A DNA stretch of 64,000 nucleotides, taken from the NCBI GenBank assembly GCA_031761405.1, contig JASEVX010000001.1, positions 25,053,606 to 25,117,605 of the forward strand. Reading direction: 5' to 3'. The notes under the pieces were generated by a model. The model did no database searches. It saw only the letters and a list, made by a program, of their open reading frames with translations, and was not told where the DNA came from. Source of the DNA: Serripes groenlandicus. Its lineage: Eukaryota > Mollusca > Bivalvia > Cardiida > Cardiidae. The position numbers were made by a program, and so were the translations under genes. Positions 14,801 through 29,800 of the stretch are shown one piece after another (the first letter of the stretch is position 1; each line of letters begins with the position of its first letter).

Positions 14801-17800
14801 CTTGTTTAAACTCTTAATTATAAGTTTTGATACAAAAATAAAATTAATATTCTGATAAAGAGAACACAACAATGAAGTATTTGTTCTATTACTCTTTTAA
14901 CCCTTTCCCTCATATAGACGCTTTCTGACACCTCTGCAGCAGACGGCTTTTCGAAAACATCGGGACAAAAGAAGAAATTGCTCAAAACGAGCAATTTCTC
15001 CTTTTGCCACAATGTTTTCCACTTTTAGTCATAGGTTATCCATTCAATGATAAAGATTTTCTATTTTTTGACAAAATATGTTCAAAGTCGTCCTACTGAA
15101 TTGTTGTATGAGGGAAAGGGTTAACCCATTCCCATATTCAACTAAACTGTAGAAGATGAAAACATCAAGGTAAATATATGGAAAAGCTCTGAAAGAAGAA
15201 CTACTGAAAAGAGTGGAATACATTGTGGCAAAAGAATATTTCTCCTTTCCTTACAATATTTTGATAAGTTATCAGCAGCAGAAAAGTCAAATAGGGTTTC
15301 AACTGTTACCCAGTCTTCTTAGATGATTCTTGTGGGTAACCATAATATTTTGAAACATGAAATACACCCCTTTTTCTCAAGCTCTTTTTGTCACAATGTT
15401 TTTAAAGATTATTTCTTTGATGTGGATGCTTTTAAACTCGGTTCCATCGTGGACAGATTAACCATTTCACTGATACAGACATATTTTATAGTTAATTACG
15501 ACAAGGGATATCAATCCAGGGGTTGTAGGGTCATTTGCCGTTATTTTTTTTCGATGATTGACTAAAGTCCTTTCGTCTACTGCCAATTATGGGCTAAATA
15601 GTCTACACGGGAAGGTAGTCAGTTGCCTTGTATTCTGTTTGTAAAACTGAGAGAAATAAAGGAATTTGTATTATTGTATTGGAAGAATGTTCTTTTCCCT
15701 CAAACGGCAATTCTGCAGCAGGCGACTTTAAACGTATTTTGTCAAAAAATAGAAAATCTCCAAAATTGAATTGATAACCTAGGACAACAAATGGAAAACA
15801 TTGTGGCAAAAGGAGAAATTGCACGTTTTGTGCAATTTCTTCTTTTGTCACTATGTTTTCAAAAAGCCGTCTGCTGCAGAGGCATCAGAAAGCGTCTATA
15901 TGAGGGAAAGGGTGTGTGGGAAAGCCAGGAATTATTGGATCAATTGTCAGGATTTCATAACCCTTTCACACAGCAGACGACTTTGAAAACATCTAGGTAA
16001 AAATATGATAAACCTCTATAAATGTAACTCTAAATGTTGAATCGAGTTGAAAACATTGTGACAAAAGGTGACATTGAGCAAATTTCTTCTTTTGTCTCAA
16101 AGTTTTCAAATGTCGTCTGCTACAGAGGCATTGAAAAGCGTCTATATGTGGGAAAGAGAGATACCCTATATCATCTTGAGTTACAGATTGGAAGAGTCTA
16201 CTAAGTAAACAAGTTAGGGGAGCTGGCAATTATAATATAACTGAAATACCATTGAAAACAGCGTTGACATTTTCACAAATGAAACATATGCAGCAGACGA
16301 CTTTGAAAGCATCTACTCAAAGAAGGGAAAATCTCTAGAAAGGGAAAACATTGTGGAAAAGGAGAAACTGCTCATTGTGAACAATTTATCCCTTTGTCAT
16401 AACGTTTTTAAAAGTTGTCGGCCTCAGATGCATCGAAACATGTCTATAGGTTGGAAAGGGTAAAATATCAATCACTTTAATCCTCAATCAATTTGGAAAT
16501 TACTCATTTGTGGTCAAAGTTTTCTAATGTCATCATAACCCGTTATAACATATGACAAATCTGTACTAGACGACATTTAAAATATCCTAGCAAAGATTCT
16601 TCATTAGTGAAGTATGTTTATTGAACAGAGTTGAAACAGCAATTTTACCTATTGTCTCTATGTTTTCAAATGCTGGCTGCTGCAGAATCGACACATTGCG
16701 TCTGCACGTTGCAAAGCATTGACCCTTTCCCACATATAGACGTTTGAGGTGCATCTGCAGTAGACAACTTTCTTTAAAGCATTGTAGCAAATGGAGAAAT
16801 TGCTCATAAGAGCAAATTCTCCATTTGCCACAATGTTTTCAACTGTTTAAAAATAGTATTTTTATTCATAGAGATTCGTCATATTTCTTTCTAGATGTTT
16901 TCAATGTCATCTGCTGCAGTTTTTGTTGTATGCAGGAAATGGTTGTTAAGCAGATGATTCTGATTTGAATGTCTATTATTTCCAGAGAACCGTAGTCTCC
17001 AGGGGTCATCTGGGTCACAGACAGGAAGCCTGCAGGGTACCATTCCTCAGCTAACAGAGGCTCAGATCCAGAACCTCAGTAATCCAATGCTGGTCAAGTT
17101 TTTAATGTCACAGAGACAGTCTGACCTGTCATCAATGGGTGGATTCTCAAATGTGGAATCGGGTTCCCAGCCTGAAGATAGCGAGCACAATCAAAGAAGG
17201 GGATCAATTTCCTCCGTAGCATCTGAACACAGGGAACCAGTTAGAAGCATGGCTGATGTCCCACAGAGGCACCAGAATATGTTGTTTTCCCAGTCAATTG
17301 ATATTCTGAGCGGAAGCACAGACACACTGGGTTCTGTCCTGTCTCAGAGGCCTACAGGGAACCAGGGCAGGGATTCAGGGACCCCTATCCCCGCTGATAG
17401 TACTGAAAAGAGGGATGTAGCCCCATCACAGGAGAATGGCACGTCAAATTCATTCAGTTTATTGAAACATCCAATGGACAATTTTGTAACGCTGGAAGCT
17501 TTAATGAAGGGAGATACAGAAATAGGAAAATTAATTCACAAAAGCCTGGAATCCATTCAGAAAGGTGAAGTGAAGCAAGAGGAAGAAGTTGTGATCAAGA
17601 CGCCCGACAGTACAAGTAGTAGTGCTAAAGCTCTGGTTTGTAGTGTGAAAGGTAGAAGAGAGAGTGCACTGAGTGTTGTCTCGGATGATATGTGTATCAG
17701 TGGTAGCGATACGGAGAAACTGACTGGCAAAGTGTCCATGAAATACATGGGAACACTGCCTGAAGGGGTCAACTATGATAGCATTGTTAAACAGATTTCA

Positions 17801-20800
17801 TCCGGAGGCAAAAACAAACCTCTCATGTTCACCGTACTTACTTCACCAGAACCGATGGTTACGGGGAAACCAAGTTTTGACAATAATATCGGTGATAATC
17901 CCCTTGTAAGTGCCTCGGGATCTGCAAAAATTCCAGATATACCAGCGTTTGATACTGACTTTGGTCTTGTTTGTGATAAAAGTCCAAGGTCAGATACGAC
18001 GTCAAATCTGTCGCTAGATCTTAATGAGGGGTCCCAGAGTGCCAGGAGTAATTTTTCTCTCGGAGAACAAATTAAAAGAATGTGTGATGGACATGAAGGT
18101 GGTGGCGAGTCTAGGCTCGACTTAGAAACGCCCAGGTCAGAATCTTCCGGGGAGAAAACTCTGGAAGACGAATCAAACACGTTGATTAGTCAGAAGGATA
18201 TGGGGATAAAAAATTGCTTTGTTAAATTAGAAAAAATGGACACACGATCAAACTTGCCAAAATCCGTTACAGAAGCTGTGTCACCCGATTTAAATTCTCC
18301 CGTAAAGAAAAGGTTGAAATCTAAGCGGGAGAGAGACCAGAATTCGAGACGAAAACAAAAAGAAACTTTTATCATACAATCCGATACAAACTCTGAAGAA
18401 GACAAAGGATCACAGAATTCCAGTTTGTTAAAGACCTCTAAATCTAGCTCAAAATCAGAAGAGGATCTGGTGCTAACAGGATCGGAAGATGCAAGGACCC
18501 CAAGACTTGGCAGTGTTCCAATTCAGACAGCTTTCACAAAGAAATCACTGCTGGATGAAGTGCAGCTCGAGACAGAAACTTTATCTGATTCAGGGGAGGA
18601 CAAATCTAACAATTTAGCCAAATATCTTAATGATGGTAAAAGGTATGCAATTTATTATTTTCATAGTCTTTTACCCTTTTCCACATACAAAAATTCAGAA
18701 GCAGATAAATTAAAAACATCTAGGCAAAAAACGGGAAATGAAAGTTTGATTATTGAATAGAGCGGAAACATTTTGACATAAACAAGAAATTGCTCATTTG
18801 TCCGTTTGCCACAATGCTGTTTTCAAAAATTGTCTGCTGCAGAGGCATCAGATATTTATATATATATTTGTATAGTCATTTAATCCTTTCCCAAATACAA
18901 CAAAGATTTTAATTTTTTTGCAACAATATTTTCAAAAATTGTCTGCTGCAATTGGATCAAAATGTACCTGCATGTAGGAAAGGGTGAATACTTCTTCATA
19001 TAAGTAACAATTTATTATGTCTATGTGATTGCTTTATTGCATAGGTCATTGCAAGAAATGAAGAGTTTAATTACCATTAAGCATATCATTTTAGAAATAT
19101 CTTGACCCTTTCCTAGATAAAGATGCAGCAGACGACTTTTAAAAACAATTTCTCCTTTTGCCACAATGTTTTCAACTCTTTTCAATCATTATGTCTCCCC
19201 CCATACATGGGGGCGACATATTGTTTTTTGCCCGTTTCGCCCGTCCTTCCGTCTGTCACACTTGTTTTCGCTCAATAACTGAAGAACGCTTGGGCGGCGG
19301 AACTTCATACTTGGTATGCAGGTTGGCCATGCCCAGTAGAAGACCCCTATTGATTTTGAGCTCAAGGTCCCAGTGACAATGAGCTGAAAAATTGTTTTTG
19401 CTTAATAACTGCTTTGGCCATGGAAGTTAATACTTGGTGTGCAGGTTGGTCATCACCAGCAGATGACCCCTATTGATTTTGAGGTCACTATGTTAAAGGT
19501 CATGGTTACCTTCAGCTGAAAAATGGTTTCCACTCAATAACTAAAGAATGCTTATGTCGAGGAACTTCATACCTGGTGTGCAGGTTGGACCTAACAAGTA
19601 GATGACCCTTATTGATTTTGAGGTCAAAGGTCAAGGTCACAGTAACAATGAGCTGAAACATTGTTTTTGCTTAAGAACTGTAGAATGCTTTGGCCATGTC
19701 AGTTAATACTTGGTGTGCAGGTTGGTCACCACCAGTAGATGCGAGGTCACTAGCTCAAAGGTCAAGGTCGTGGTAACCTTCAGCTGAAAAATGGTTTCCT
19801 CTCAATAACTAAAGAATCGAGGAACTTCATACCTGGTGTGCAGGTTGGTCCTAACCAGTAGATGACCTTTATTGAATTTGTTTGATTTTGAGGTCACAAG
19901 GTCAAATGTCTTGGTAACCTTCAGCTGAAAAATGTTTTTACTCAATAACGCTTATATCCAGGAAATTCATACTTATTGGTGTGTAGGTTGGTCCTTACCT
20001 GTAGATGACCCATATTGATTTTGATGTCAGTAGGTCAAAGGTCAAGGTCGCGGTGACCTTGGGCTGAAAAATGGTTTCCGCTAAATAACAAGATTGCTAG
20101 GGCCCAGGAACTTCATACTAGATGTGCAGCTTAGTCACTACCAGCAAATGACCCCTATTGATTTTGAGGTCACTAGGTCAAAGGCCAAGGTCATGGTAAC
20201 CTTCAGCTGAAAAATGGTTTCCGCTCAATAACTGAGGATTGTCACAGTTGCTTCATCTCCAGTCCAAAACTACAAAATTCATCTCCATCATTTCTTTTCC
20301 TCCCCTACGACCACACAAAGATTTACTGTATGTGGGAAAGGGTTAAGTGAAGATTACTCTTTTAGCCAGTATGTCAACTGTTATTAGCTGTTTTCAAGTA
20401 TGTTTTATACGTTACATATACAATGATTGATAAAAAACAATTTATCCCTTTCACACATACAACAAATCTGCAACAGACGATTGTAAAAACAATCATGCCA
20501 AAAAGATGGAAAATCTCTATTAACTATTGAAAAAAGTTGAAAACATTGTTGCAAAAGGTGAAATTGCTCATTTTGAGCAATTTCTCCTTTTGTTACAATG
20601 TTTTCAAAAGTCTTCTGCTGCACCAGGACGCGTCTACAAGTGGGAAAGGGTTCTATCACATTCTGGTAAGATTTTATCTCGGTAGCCGGCTCCATGATCA
20701 ACTGTGTATCCTGTTATAAATGGTGACCTCATGTTTTTTGGCTATAAATCCTTTTTCATATTGAAATGTTCATACTTGAGGATTTCAATGGTCTCATGCT

Positions 20801-23800
20801 GATAAATTCCATTTCCAACATACAGAAGCTTTATGATGATTTGCAGCAGACGACTCTTTAAACAAGAAACCGCTGAAGACAGTAAGGCCGGATTGTCAGC
20901 AATTTGACCTTGAAAATCGACAAACCAAGGTCAAGGTAACCATAGAAATCAATAGAACTTGTTACTGGTTACCTTCAGGCAAAGTTTCAAGTTTGTAACC
21001 CTTTCCAGTGCTGAGATTTCGCCTCAACCTGAAACTTGAACCAAAATGTTGACGGACATCGCCAATCTATAGACCGGAATTGCTAGAGCAATCCGGCCAA
21101 TAAAAGCACTGCAGTGCTGACGGCCTGGGGCCTGCTGGAAGGTTGGATTTTTTCGACGCCCTACTGCCCCCGGTTAATCCGCCACTGTATATTTCACATG
21201 ACTTCTTTCGTGGAGTTGGGAGAGTCGGGCACGGGCCCCCACTAAATTCGCCACTACATTTCATGATTTGCCAGGCTTTTTCTTTGTTTACCATTAATTT
21301 TTCGACGCACGGGCCCTACAGCCCCCCCGGTAAATCCGCCACTGTATTTTTCACTTGACTTCTTTCTTCTTTTCCGTTCCTCTTTGCGAATGTTAATAAT
21401 GTTAACAAGCGTCCATATTTGACCTCTCGGCGCATTAATTTCTAAAACATTTCCAAAAATCATGTAATTTCTCCCTTTGCTTCATTTTTTTCCTAATCTT
21501 TTAACCCTTTCCCGCATATAGACGCTTTCTGACGCCTCTGCAGCAGATGGCGTTTTGAAAACATAGTGACAAAAGAAGAAATTGCACAAAACGTGTAATT
21601 TCTCCTTTTGCCACAATGTTTTCCACTTTTAGTCATAGGTTATCCATTCAATTATAGAGATTTTCTATGTTTTGACAAAATACGTTCAAAGTCGTCTGCT
21701 GCAGAATTATCGTATGAGGGAAAGGGTTAACTAGATATTTTCAAAGTTGTCTGCTGCAAATTTGTCATATATTGGAAAGGCTTGTAAACATCTTTGTTGA
21801 ATAATAACATAATATAAGGAAATATTATAAGAAATTTTCCCTTTTCCAACAAAAATCATTACCGGTAATGCTTTTAACCCTTTCCGACGCCTCTGCAGCA
21901 GACAGCTTTTAGAAAACATAATGACAAAAGAAGAAATTGCTCAAAACGAGCAATTTCTCCTTTTGCCACAATGTTTTCCACTTTCAGTCATAGGTTATCC
22001 ATTCAATTATAGAGATTTTCTATTTTTTGACACAAAATGTTCTTTGTCGTCTGCTGCAGAATTGTCATATGAGGGAAAGGGTTAACTGGGTAATCTGGTT
22101 TCAAAAGTAATCCTCCCACACATACAGACACTTTCTGAGGCCTCTGAAGCAGAAGACTTTTGAAAACATGTGGCAAAAGGGGATGTTGGTCATCATTCGC
22201 AATTTCCCTTTATGCCATATTTTGTATTCAATTTTATTCAATAGCTGTTCTTTTATTTATTGAGTGTTTCCATTTTTTTTACCAAATATTTTTGGAGTTA
22301 TCCACTCAAAATTTGTCATTGTAGGAAAGGGTTAAATCTTTGCTGAATAATTATATAATCGGAATAAATATTGTAAGCAATTTAGCCTCTCCTAACAATT
22401 ACCATAGTGTTATTTACTGGGTAATTCGGTTTCAAAAGTATTAATTAACCCTTCCACACATGCAGACACTTTCTGACGCCCGACACAAAAAAAGACCTTT
22501 GAGAAATTGCTTATGAGTAATTTCTAACTTTGCCCACAGTGTTTTCAATTTTATTCAATAATTAGCCTTTCATTTATAGATAGTTTCCATGGAAACTAAG
22601 TTGTCCACTCAAAATTTGTCATATATGTGGGAAAGGGTTAAATCTTTGTGGAATGATTATGTAATATAAATAAATATTGTTAGCAATTTCCCATTTTATA
22701 ACAACAATCATTTATGTTTTTAACTGGGTAATCTGGTTTGAAAAGTATTAACCCTTTCCCACAAACAAACATTTGTTGACACCTCTGAAGCAGAAGACTT
22801 TTGAAAACATTGTTGCAAAAGGAGAAATGGCTCATATTGAATAATTTCTACTTTCTCCACAATGTTGTCAACTTTATTCAATAATTGTTCTAATTTATAG
22901 AGTTTCCATGTTTTTAATATATATGTGGGAAAGGATTAACTGATTCTAAAAATGATTAGTAACCTTTTCCCACATACAACAAATCTGCAGCAAATGACTG
23001 AAAACAGTTAGTCAAAGATAGGAAATATGTCTATAAATGAAAGGATATTTTTGCAATACTGTCTTCAAAAGTCATCTGCTGCAGAGGTGTCAGAAAGTGT
23101 TTGTATGAAAGAAAGGGTTAATAATGTATTGTACATGTTTATTGAACTCCGGTATGATGCATCTATAACAAGGTCAGTTTACTACTATTTACAGTCAAAC
23201 TTGTAAGAAGCAGCCACCAAAGGGAAGTCAAAATGTGACTGCTGAACACAGGTGGCTGCTAAATACAAGTCAAATAAAGAAGAAAATGTTGCAAACATTT
23301 GTAAATCTTCAAGTGGCTGCTTAACAGGTGTCCAGTAATACAAGTTTTACTGTACAAACAATAGCTTAAATGGAAATAAAGTCTTGGCTTGTTTTGGGTA
23401 TCCTTTGGGTCAAGCAAGGTCAGTGTTTCTATATCACAATGTCATGTGTTATCATCATCACTTCTTTGAAATTTGAAAGACTTTCATTACATTACATTGG
23501 TCCATGCCAACATACAGTTTCTTTTTATTCCGGCCAGTTGCAAGGAGAGAGTAAGGTTTCCTGATGCCATCTCTGCCATCTAGGAATACCTGTTTGGTTC
23601 CCCCTGTTGGTAATATAACATATACAGCATTGCGTTCCATGTCACATACATACAGGTTACCCTCAAATGAAACACTTATGCCCCGGAGATCTGTGAATTC
23701 AGGATCACGATACTTTCTTTCAAAGCTTCCATCAAATCCTAAAACAGCCACCTGCCAGTCCGATACAAAGAGGTGTGGCCGTGTCGGATGAACAGCTAGG

Positions 23801-26800
23801 TGAAACGGTTGGTGAAATGCATCACCTCCTACCAGTGTGAAAGTGCTCAGAACTTCCCCATCCGTTTTCATCACTTGAATCTTGGCTGGGTTTGCATTAA
23901 AACTGACAAAAAATTTCTCATCATGGTAAGCAATGCCTCGACACTCTGCCCCTAATGCTACAGTCTTACATGCTTTGAACTCTTTCGTTTCAGTGATAAG
24001 CGCGATCGTTCCTGCGGCTGGCTGTGTTATTGCAAGCTTATTACCAGAAAAGGCTAGATCGTAGGGTGGAGAAGTCATGTGTATCTTCAGTTTTAACTTG
24101 TACAGGTTCTGGCTCGTGTCCATTATCTTTATACAGCTGTTCTGGAAGTCACTGATGGCTATTCTCTGATTGTCTAGCATTGTTATACCAGTGATCACAC
24201 ATGTTTGTTTGTCAGTCTCGGCTTTTACATTAATGTCAGTGATAAATTGTTTATACAGGCTATCACCTGATGAAGCTTTTTGACCTTCTCCATCTTTCGC
24301 TTTGCTTGTTTTTGATTGGTTTCCATCAGTCTTTGCAGCCGACTTATTTTGAGCAGCTTTCTTTTTGTTTATGGGTTTCGTTTCAGCTGAAGTTTTTCCC
24401 ATGACAAGGGAGCCAAATGCATTTGCATGTGTTTTAAAAGTATTCATGAATGTGTCGGACGGCTGGAAGTGGTATGATGTTATTCCTGTGTCGTTATCAT
24501 TCAGCATTTGCAGTTGTTGCCTGTACTCTTCGACTCTGTCATTACCACGTCTTAAAGCTATAAATATGTGTGTACTATGACTTTTGCTTGCTTCTTTTTC
24601 TTGTACTTCAGTTTTAAAATCTGTTAAGGCATTCTCAATATCTCCATAATCTTTCATAATTACATCAAGGTTATTCTTGTCTGTCTGTTTCAGTGCTTTA
24701 ACTTGTGCCAGGTATTCTTTCTGAATCTTATCTACTTCTGCTACAAGAATATTTCTAATTCCTGTCACATCATTGCTTGCCTTTTCTGCTACTCTATCAG
24801 CTTGTTTCATGGAAGCTTTTGTTTTAGTCATGCAACCCTGCAGTTTGTCTGTCAATGACTGGATCTCTTTATTCAACTGCTGGTAATCTGCTTGTAATTT
24901 TGTAGAATCACTAGGAATGAATGTTATGTTACACGATCTATGTGCCAATGTCACACAGACACTACAGCCCAACACCCTGTGATCCTCACAGTAATATTCA
25001 ACAACTTTACCAGCATGTTCATGACATCTCTCTTCGTCAGCCACTGCCATTTCACTTGTTACCTTTTTCGCTCTAACCTGGGGCATTTCATCCCTATTTT
25101 GGAGTCTGTGATTCCTCCATGGTTGAGGACGAAGATGGGTTTTGAAACATAAAGCGCACAGAAAGTTTGAACAATCCTTGCAGTATCCCTCAGCTTCCAC
25201 CTCATCCTGGTCTTCCATGCACTGGTCGCACAATAAAACCTCCGTGGAACCACAGTCTTCCACACAAAGGTCCCTCGTGAAGTTTTCAGTGGCATCATCT
25301 TCCTTACTGGGTACAGGAGCTAGGTTGTCCTCGGCCATATCCATATTTCAAGAGGACTTACTGTTCCTTTAAAGCTGGAAATTTAAAAGATCGTGAAAAT
25401 AATACTTATTAATTTTTAATACTTTAACCGCTTCCCACATACGACAAATCTGCAGCAGACAAACTTTGAAAACATTAAGACAAAAATATGAAATATCTCT
25501 ATAACGGTATGTATAATTTTTTGATAGGGTTGAAAACATTGTGGCAAAATGTGAAATTGGTCAATATTTGCAATTACACCTTTTGTCCCAATGTTTTCAA
25601 AAATTGTCTGCTTCAAATGCATCAGAACACGACTATACTATGTATGTGAAAAGGTTAATGTTATTTTGATATTATAAATTGGGTAAACAAATGCAGGTTA
25701 ATCTTAGTTAAATATTTCCAACTTAAATAAACATTTATCAGTAGAAGAATTTTGACAATATTGTTGAAAATGAAGAAATAGTTCATACTTTTGTCTACTT
25801 TGATTATCTTCACTTTCACGGTCTATTTTCCTCATTTATAAATGTTTTATCCTTTATAAATGTCAAGAGGGACATGATAAAAAGACAAAATAAATCAACT
25901 ATTCCTAGTCGATCATTCCTGTATCCAAAATTTCAACTTTGTACCCTAAATGTTCTAAGAGCTCAATGTAGCAGACAACTTTTTAAAAACATTGTGGAAA
26001 ATACAGGAGTTGCTCTGAAAAATAAGCATATTTTCAATTTATTCAATAATTATAATTTCATTAATATATATTGAGATAATTTCCATATATTTGTTAACAC
26101 ACTTTCAAAGTTGTCTGCTGTATACATAAATGTTGGATGTAAGAAATTTTTTAATTATTAAACAATATGGTTTTATGAAAATCAAAAGAACATGTAAGAG
26201 ATATTGAAATACTCAATTGAAATTAGTTCAAATTACTAAAGGAGTAATGAAAGTTAAAATACCCAATTGCTTTTGTCAAATACTCAATTACTTTGGATGC
26301 ATGTGGTAATACTCAATTAACATGCAAAGCTTATCTATAGCACTGTATATGAATTACATTTATACAGTGCTATTGCAGTGGTTTATGTATTTAGCAATGT
26401 CACACGAAAATAATTATGATAAACATTTGGACACTCCTCCGAAAAAAAGGTAACAGTTGGACACTCCTTCTTTAAACTTTAAAGCGAAGAGAGATAAGTA
26501 CCGCCTACCTAATATTAATTATAACCAGGTCCGCATGCGATACTTTAAGGAAACGGTGTATGCATGAGATACTGTTTAGCGACTACGAACAAAGAGTGAC
26601 AAAGCTACCTAAACACCGGCTACCTCTACAATGAAGAGTAGTGACTTTATAGGGATCCATAATTAAAATGTGGGATATTTTTCGTTCATACGCGGTAATC
26701 TCCCTGGAATAAGAATTTAATTACTAAAATGACAGGTTTCTTATTTTGTACTATGTATATATCTGGTACTATTTTATGTCGGACGACTTTCAATAATGGA

Positions 26801-29800
26801 GTTGTCAGTAGGGGCTTCGTCAGAAGTACAAATGAAACATTTGTTTGGAAGAAAGTAGCATGCTATTAGCGGTAGCCAGAAATCTCGACCCCAGTTTCTT
26901 AAGAATAGTCGACCCCACTTTTGGTCGACCCAATTACCGGTTTATAAATTATATATAGGTGTGAATGGATGGTTTAACACACAAGTGTCGTTGGTTGATT
27001 ATTTAAATGATCTTGATGTGTTCTAAATAGTTAATCTGCTGCAGACTACTTTAAAACGTTTAGTAAAAAATATCGAAACTCTATAAATGAAAAAAAATAA
27101 CCAATTATTCAATGAAGTTGAAAACATTGTGGCAAAAGGAGACATGTTGATCATTCTTTTGCCACAACATCTTTAAAATTTGCTGCAGAGTAAAAAAAAC
27201 AAAGTATATGCACAAATTGATACACTATAATTAAATAAAAGTAATTCAACTCCCATAGATTTCTCCCATCTGTTTGAGGAACTCCTCACATACGATTTCG
27301 TGGTCATCATAGTCCTCCCAAAGCTTGAAGATAGAAGCATCCATAGTGCGGTAGGCTGGTCAAAATGTAGTGATTATACAACAAAAGAACCATCATCCAT
27401 TCACACCTATATAAACTGGGGTCTAAATTGGTGTCGACTATTCTTAAAGAAACTGGGGTTGAGAATTCTGGAAGCCCTATTAGCAACATACAGCAACGAC
27501 TTTTGGAAGAACGACACATGAGTCATCCCATGACGGAGTAATCAGAAGTACAAATGCATCATAACTAAGTAATCAGCACAAGCACGATAGTAAATAGCAA
27601 GTATATAACTAGTCCTTCAAAAAAAGACATCATATATGCTCATTTTTCATTTTATTTTCCTGCATACGTGACCAAAAAATGACAGATCTGATAAATCGAA
27701 AGTCTAAATGATTTGGACTAGTATATAACAGGTATGTGCAATAAAGATGCATGCAAGTGGAAGAAAGAAACATGCATGTGGGAAAAAGAAAGATGTCCAG
27801 GTTTCTGTACTAGGAATGCGATTTTATATTTTGACTGTTCGCATCCTACAATGCAATAAGTAACGGCGATATATTGAGACTACATGCATGTAAGAAAGGA
27901 GATAAATGAGCATGTAATGTTCATAGATAAGAACAGAGATAAACACATATGTGTCTGATAATAATGACATCTAGACCCGTAGAGTATGGCTGATATTCCC
28001 CTCTATACGTGACCGATTGGGTTGCATTGCTTACCGCAAGATTCGGAGAATATAATTGTCAATCTAAACAATGATAAATCTGCATGTCACGATCCAAAGA
28101 ATGTTTAAAACCAGTCTTATCATCTAGACGCTTTCATATATTGCAACAAATTACATAATAAAGCGTTTATAATATTGAGATTATATAACAATCAATTACC
28201 AGTCTCCCGAGCTATTTTTAGGACATTTTGGAATTCCGTATTTGGAGATCGCCCGCACAAACACAATCCAATATCTTAATGCCTGCGTCAAACTTATCCT
28301 TTCCAAACAGATTTGTGCTCAAAATTCATTAACCAATTACTTCACATGACTTTTCATAGGTCGTCTGCATGACAATCATCAGACGAACAATTTCACCGAT
28401 CTAGAAAACTGAAAGATTTATATTGATAAAGAGTTGAAAATATTGCAATAAAAGATGAAATTGCTCGTTTTGAGCAATTTCACTTTTTAGCTCACCTATG
28501 CACGAAGTGCAAGTGCAAGGTGAGCTATTGTGATCACATTTTGTCCGGTGTCCGTCCGTCGTGCGTCGTCAACATTTGAGCTTGTTAACACTCTACGGGC
28601 TACATTTTGCATCCAATCTTCATGAAAGTTTATCAGAACGTTCATCTCCATAAAATCTTGGACAAGTTCGAAACTGGGCCATATGAGGTCAAAAACTAGG
28701 TCACTAGGTCGAATTGAAGGGAAATCTTGTTAACACTCTGGAGGCCACATTTTCAACTTGAGCATGTTGAAACTTCATCAGAATGTTTGTCTTGATGATA
28801 TGTAGGTCAAGTTCGAACATGGGTCACGTCGGGTCAAAAAGTAGGTCACTAGGTCAAATTGAAGGAAAATCTTGTTAACACTCCAGAGGCCGCAATTTTT
28901 GTTTCAGCCGTTTGACATTTGGTCAGAATGTTTGTCTTAAAAATATCTAGGTCAAGTTCAAATATGGGTCATATTGGGTCAGAAACTAGGTCACTAGGCC
29001 AAATTGAGGGAAAATCTTGTTAACTCTGTAGAAGCCGCATGTTTTGCTTCAGCGGCTCGAAATTTGTTCAGAATGTTTGTCTAAATGATATCTAGGCCAA
29101 GTTCGGACATGGGTCATGCCGGGTCAAAAACTAGGTCACTAGGTCAAATTGAAGGAAAATCTTGTTAACACTTTGGATGCCTCATTTTTTGCTGTAGCAG
29201 CTTGAAATTTGGTCAGAATGTTTGTCTAAATGATATCTAGGCCAAGTTTGGATAAGGGTCATGCCAGGTCAAAAACTAGGTCACTAGGCCAAATTGAAGG
29301 GTAATCTTGTTAACACTCTGGATACTGCATTTTTAATTTCAGCATGATGAAACTTTATCAGAATGTTTTTCTTGATGATATGTAGGCCAAGTTCAAATAT
29401 GGGTCATGCTGGGTCAAAAACTAGGTCACTAGATCAAATTGAAGGAAAATCTTGTGAACACTTTGGAGGCTGCATTTTTTGCTTCAGCTTCAAGTTCGAA
29501 TATGGGTCATATTGGATCGGAAACTATGTCAATAAAGGAAAATATTGTTCAAACTCCAGAGGCCGCATTTTTACTTTGAACAAGTTGAAACTTTGTCCGA
29601 ATGTTGTCTTGATGATATCTAGTCCATGTTGGAATATGGGTCATATCAGGTAAACAAATATAGATCACTAGGCCAAATGAAGGAAAATATTGTTAACACT
29701 GTGGAGGTTGCATTCAGAATAATTGTCTTGATGTGTTTTGCATTGCAGTACATTGTATAATTAAGGTGAGCGATCCAGGGCCATCATGGCCCTCTTGTTA

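Noticed and set aside
28561..29740. Frame at 29363 and similar in the element as a coding remnant of a Rep/helicase
   Set aside because: The sequence is a 145-bp tandem repeat and no Rep or helicase motif is visible, so the element is non-autonomous.
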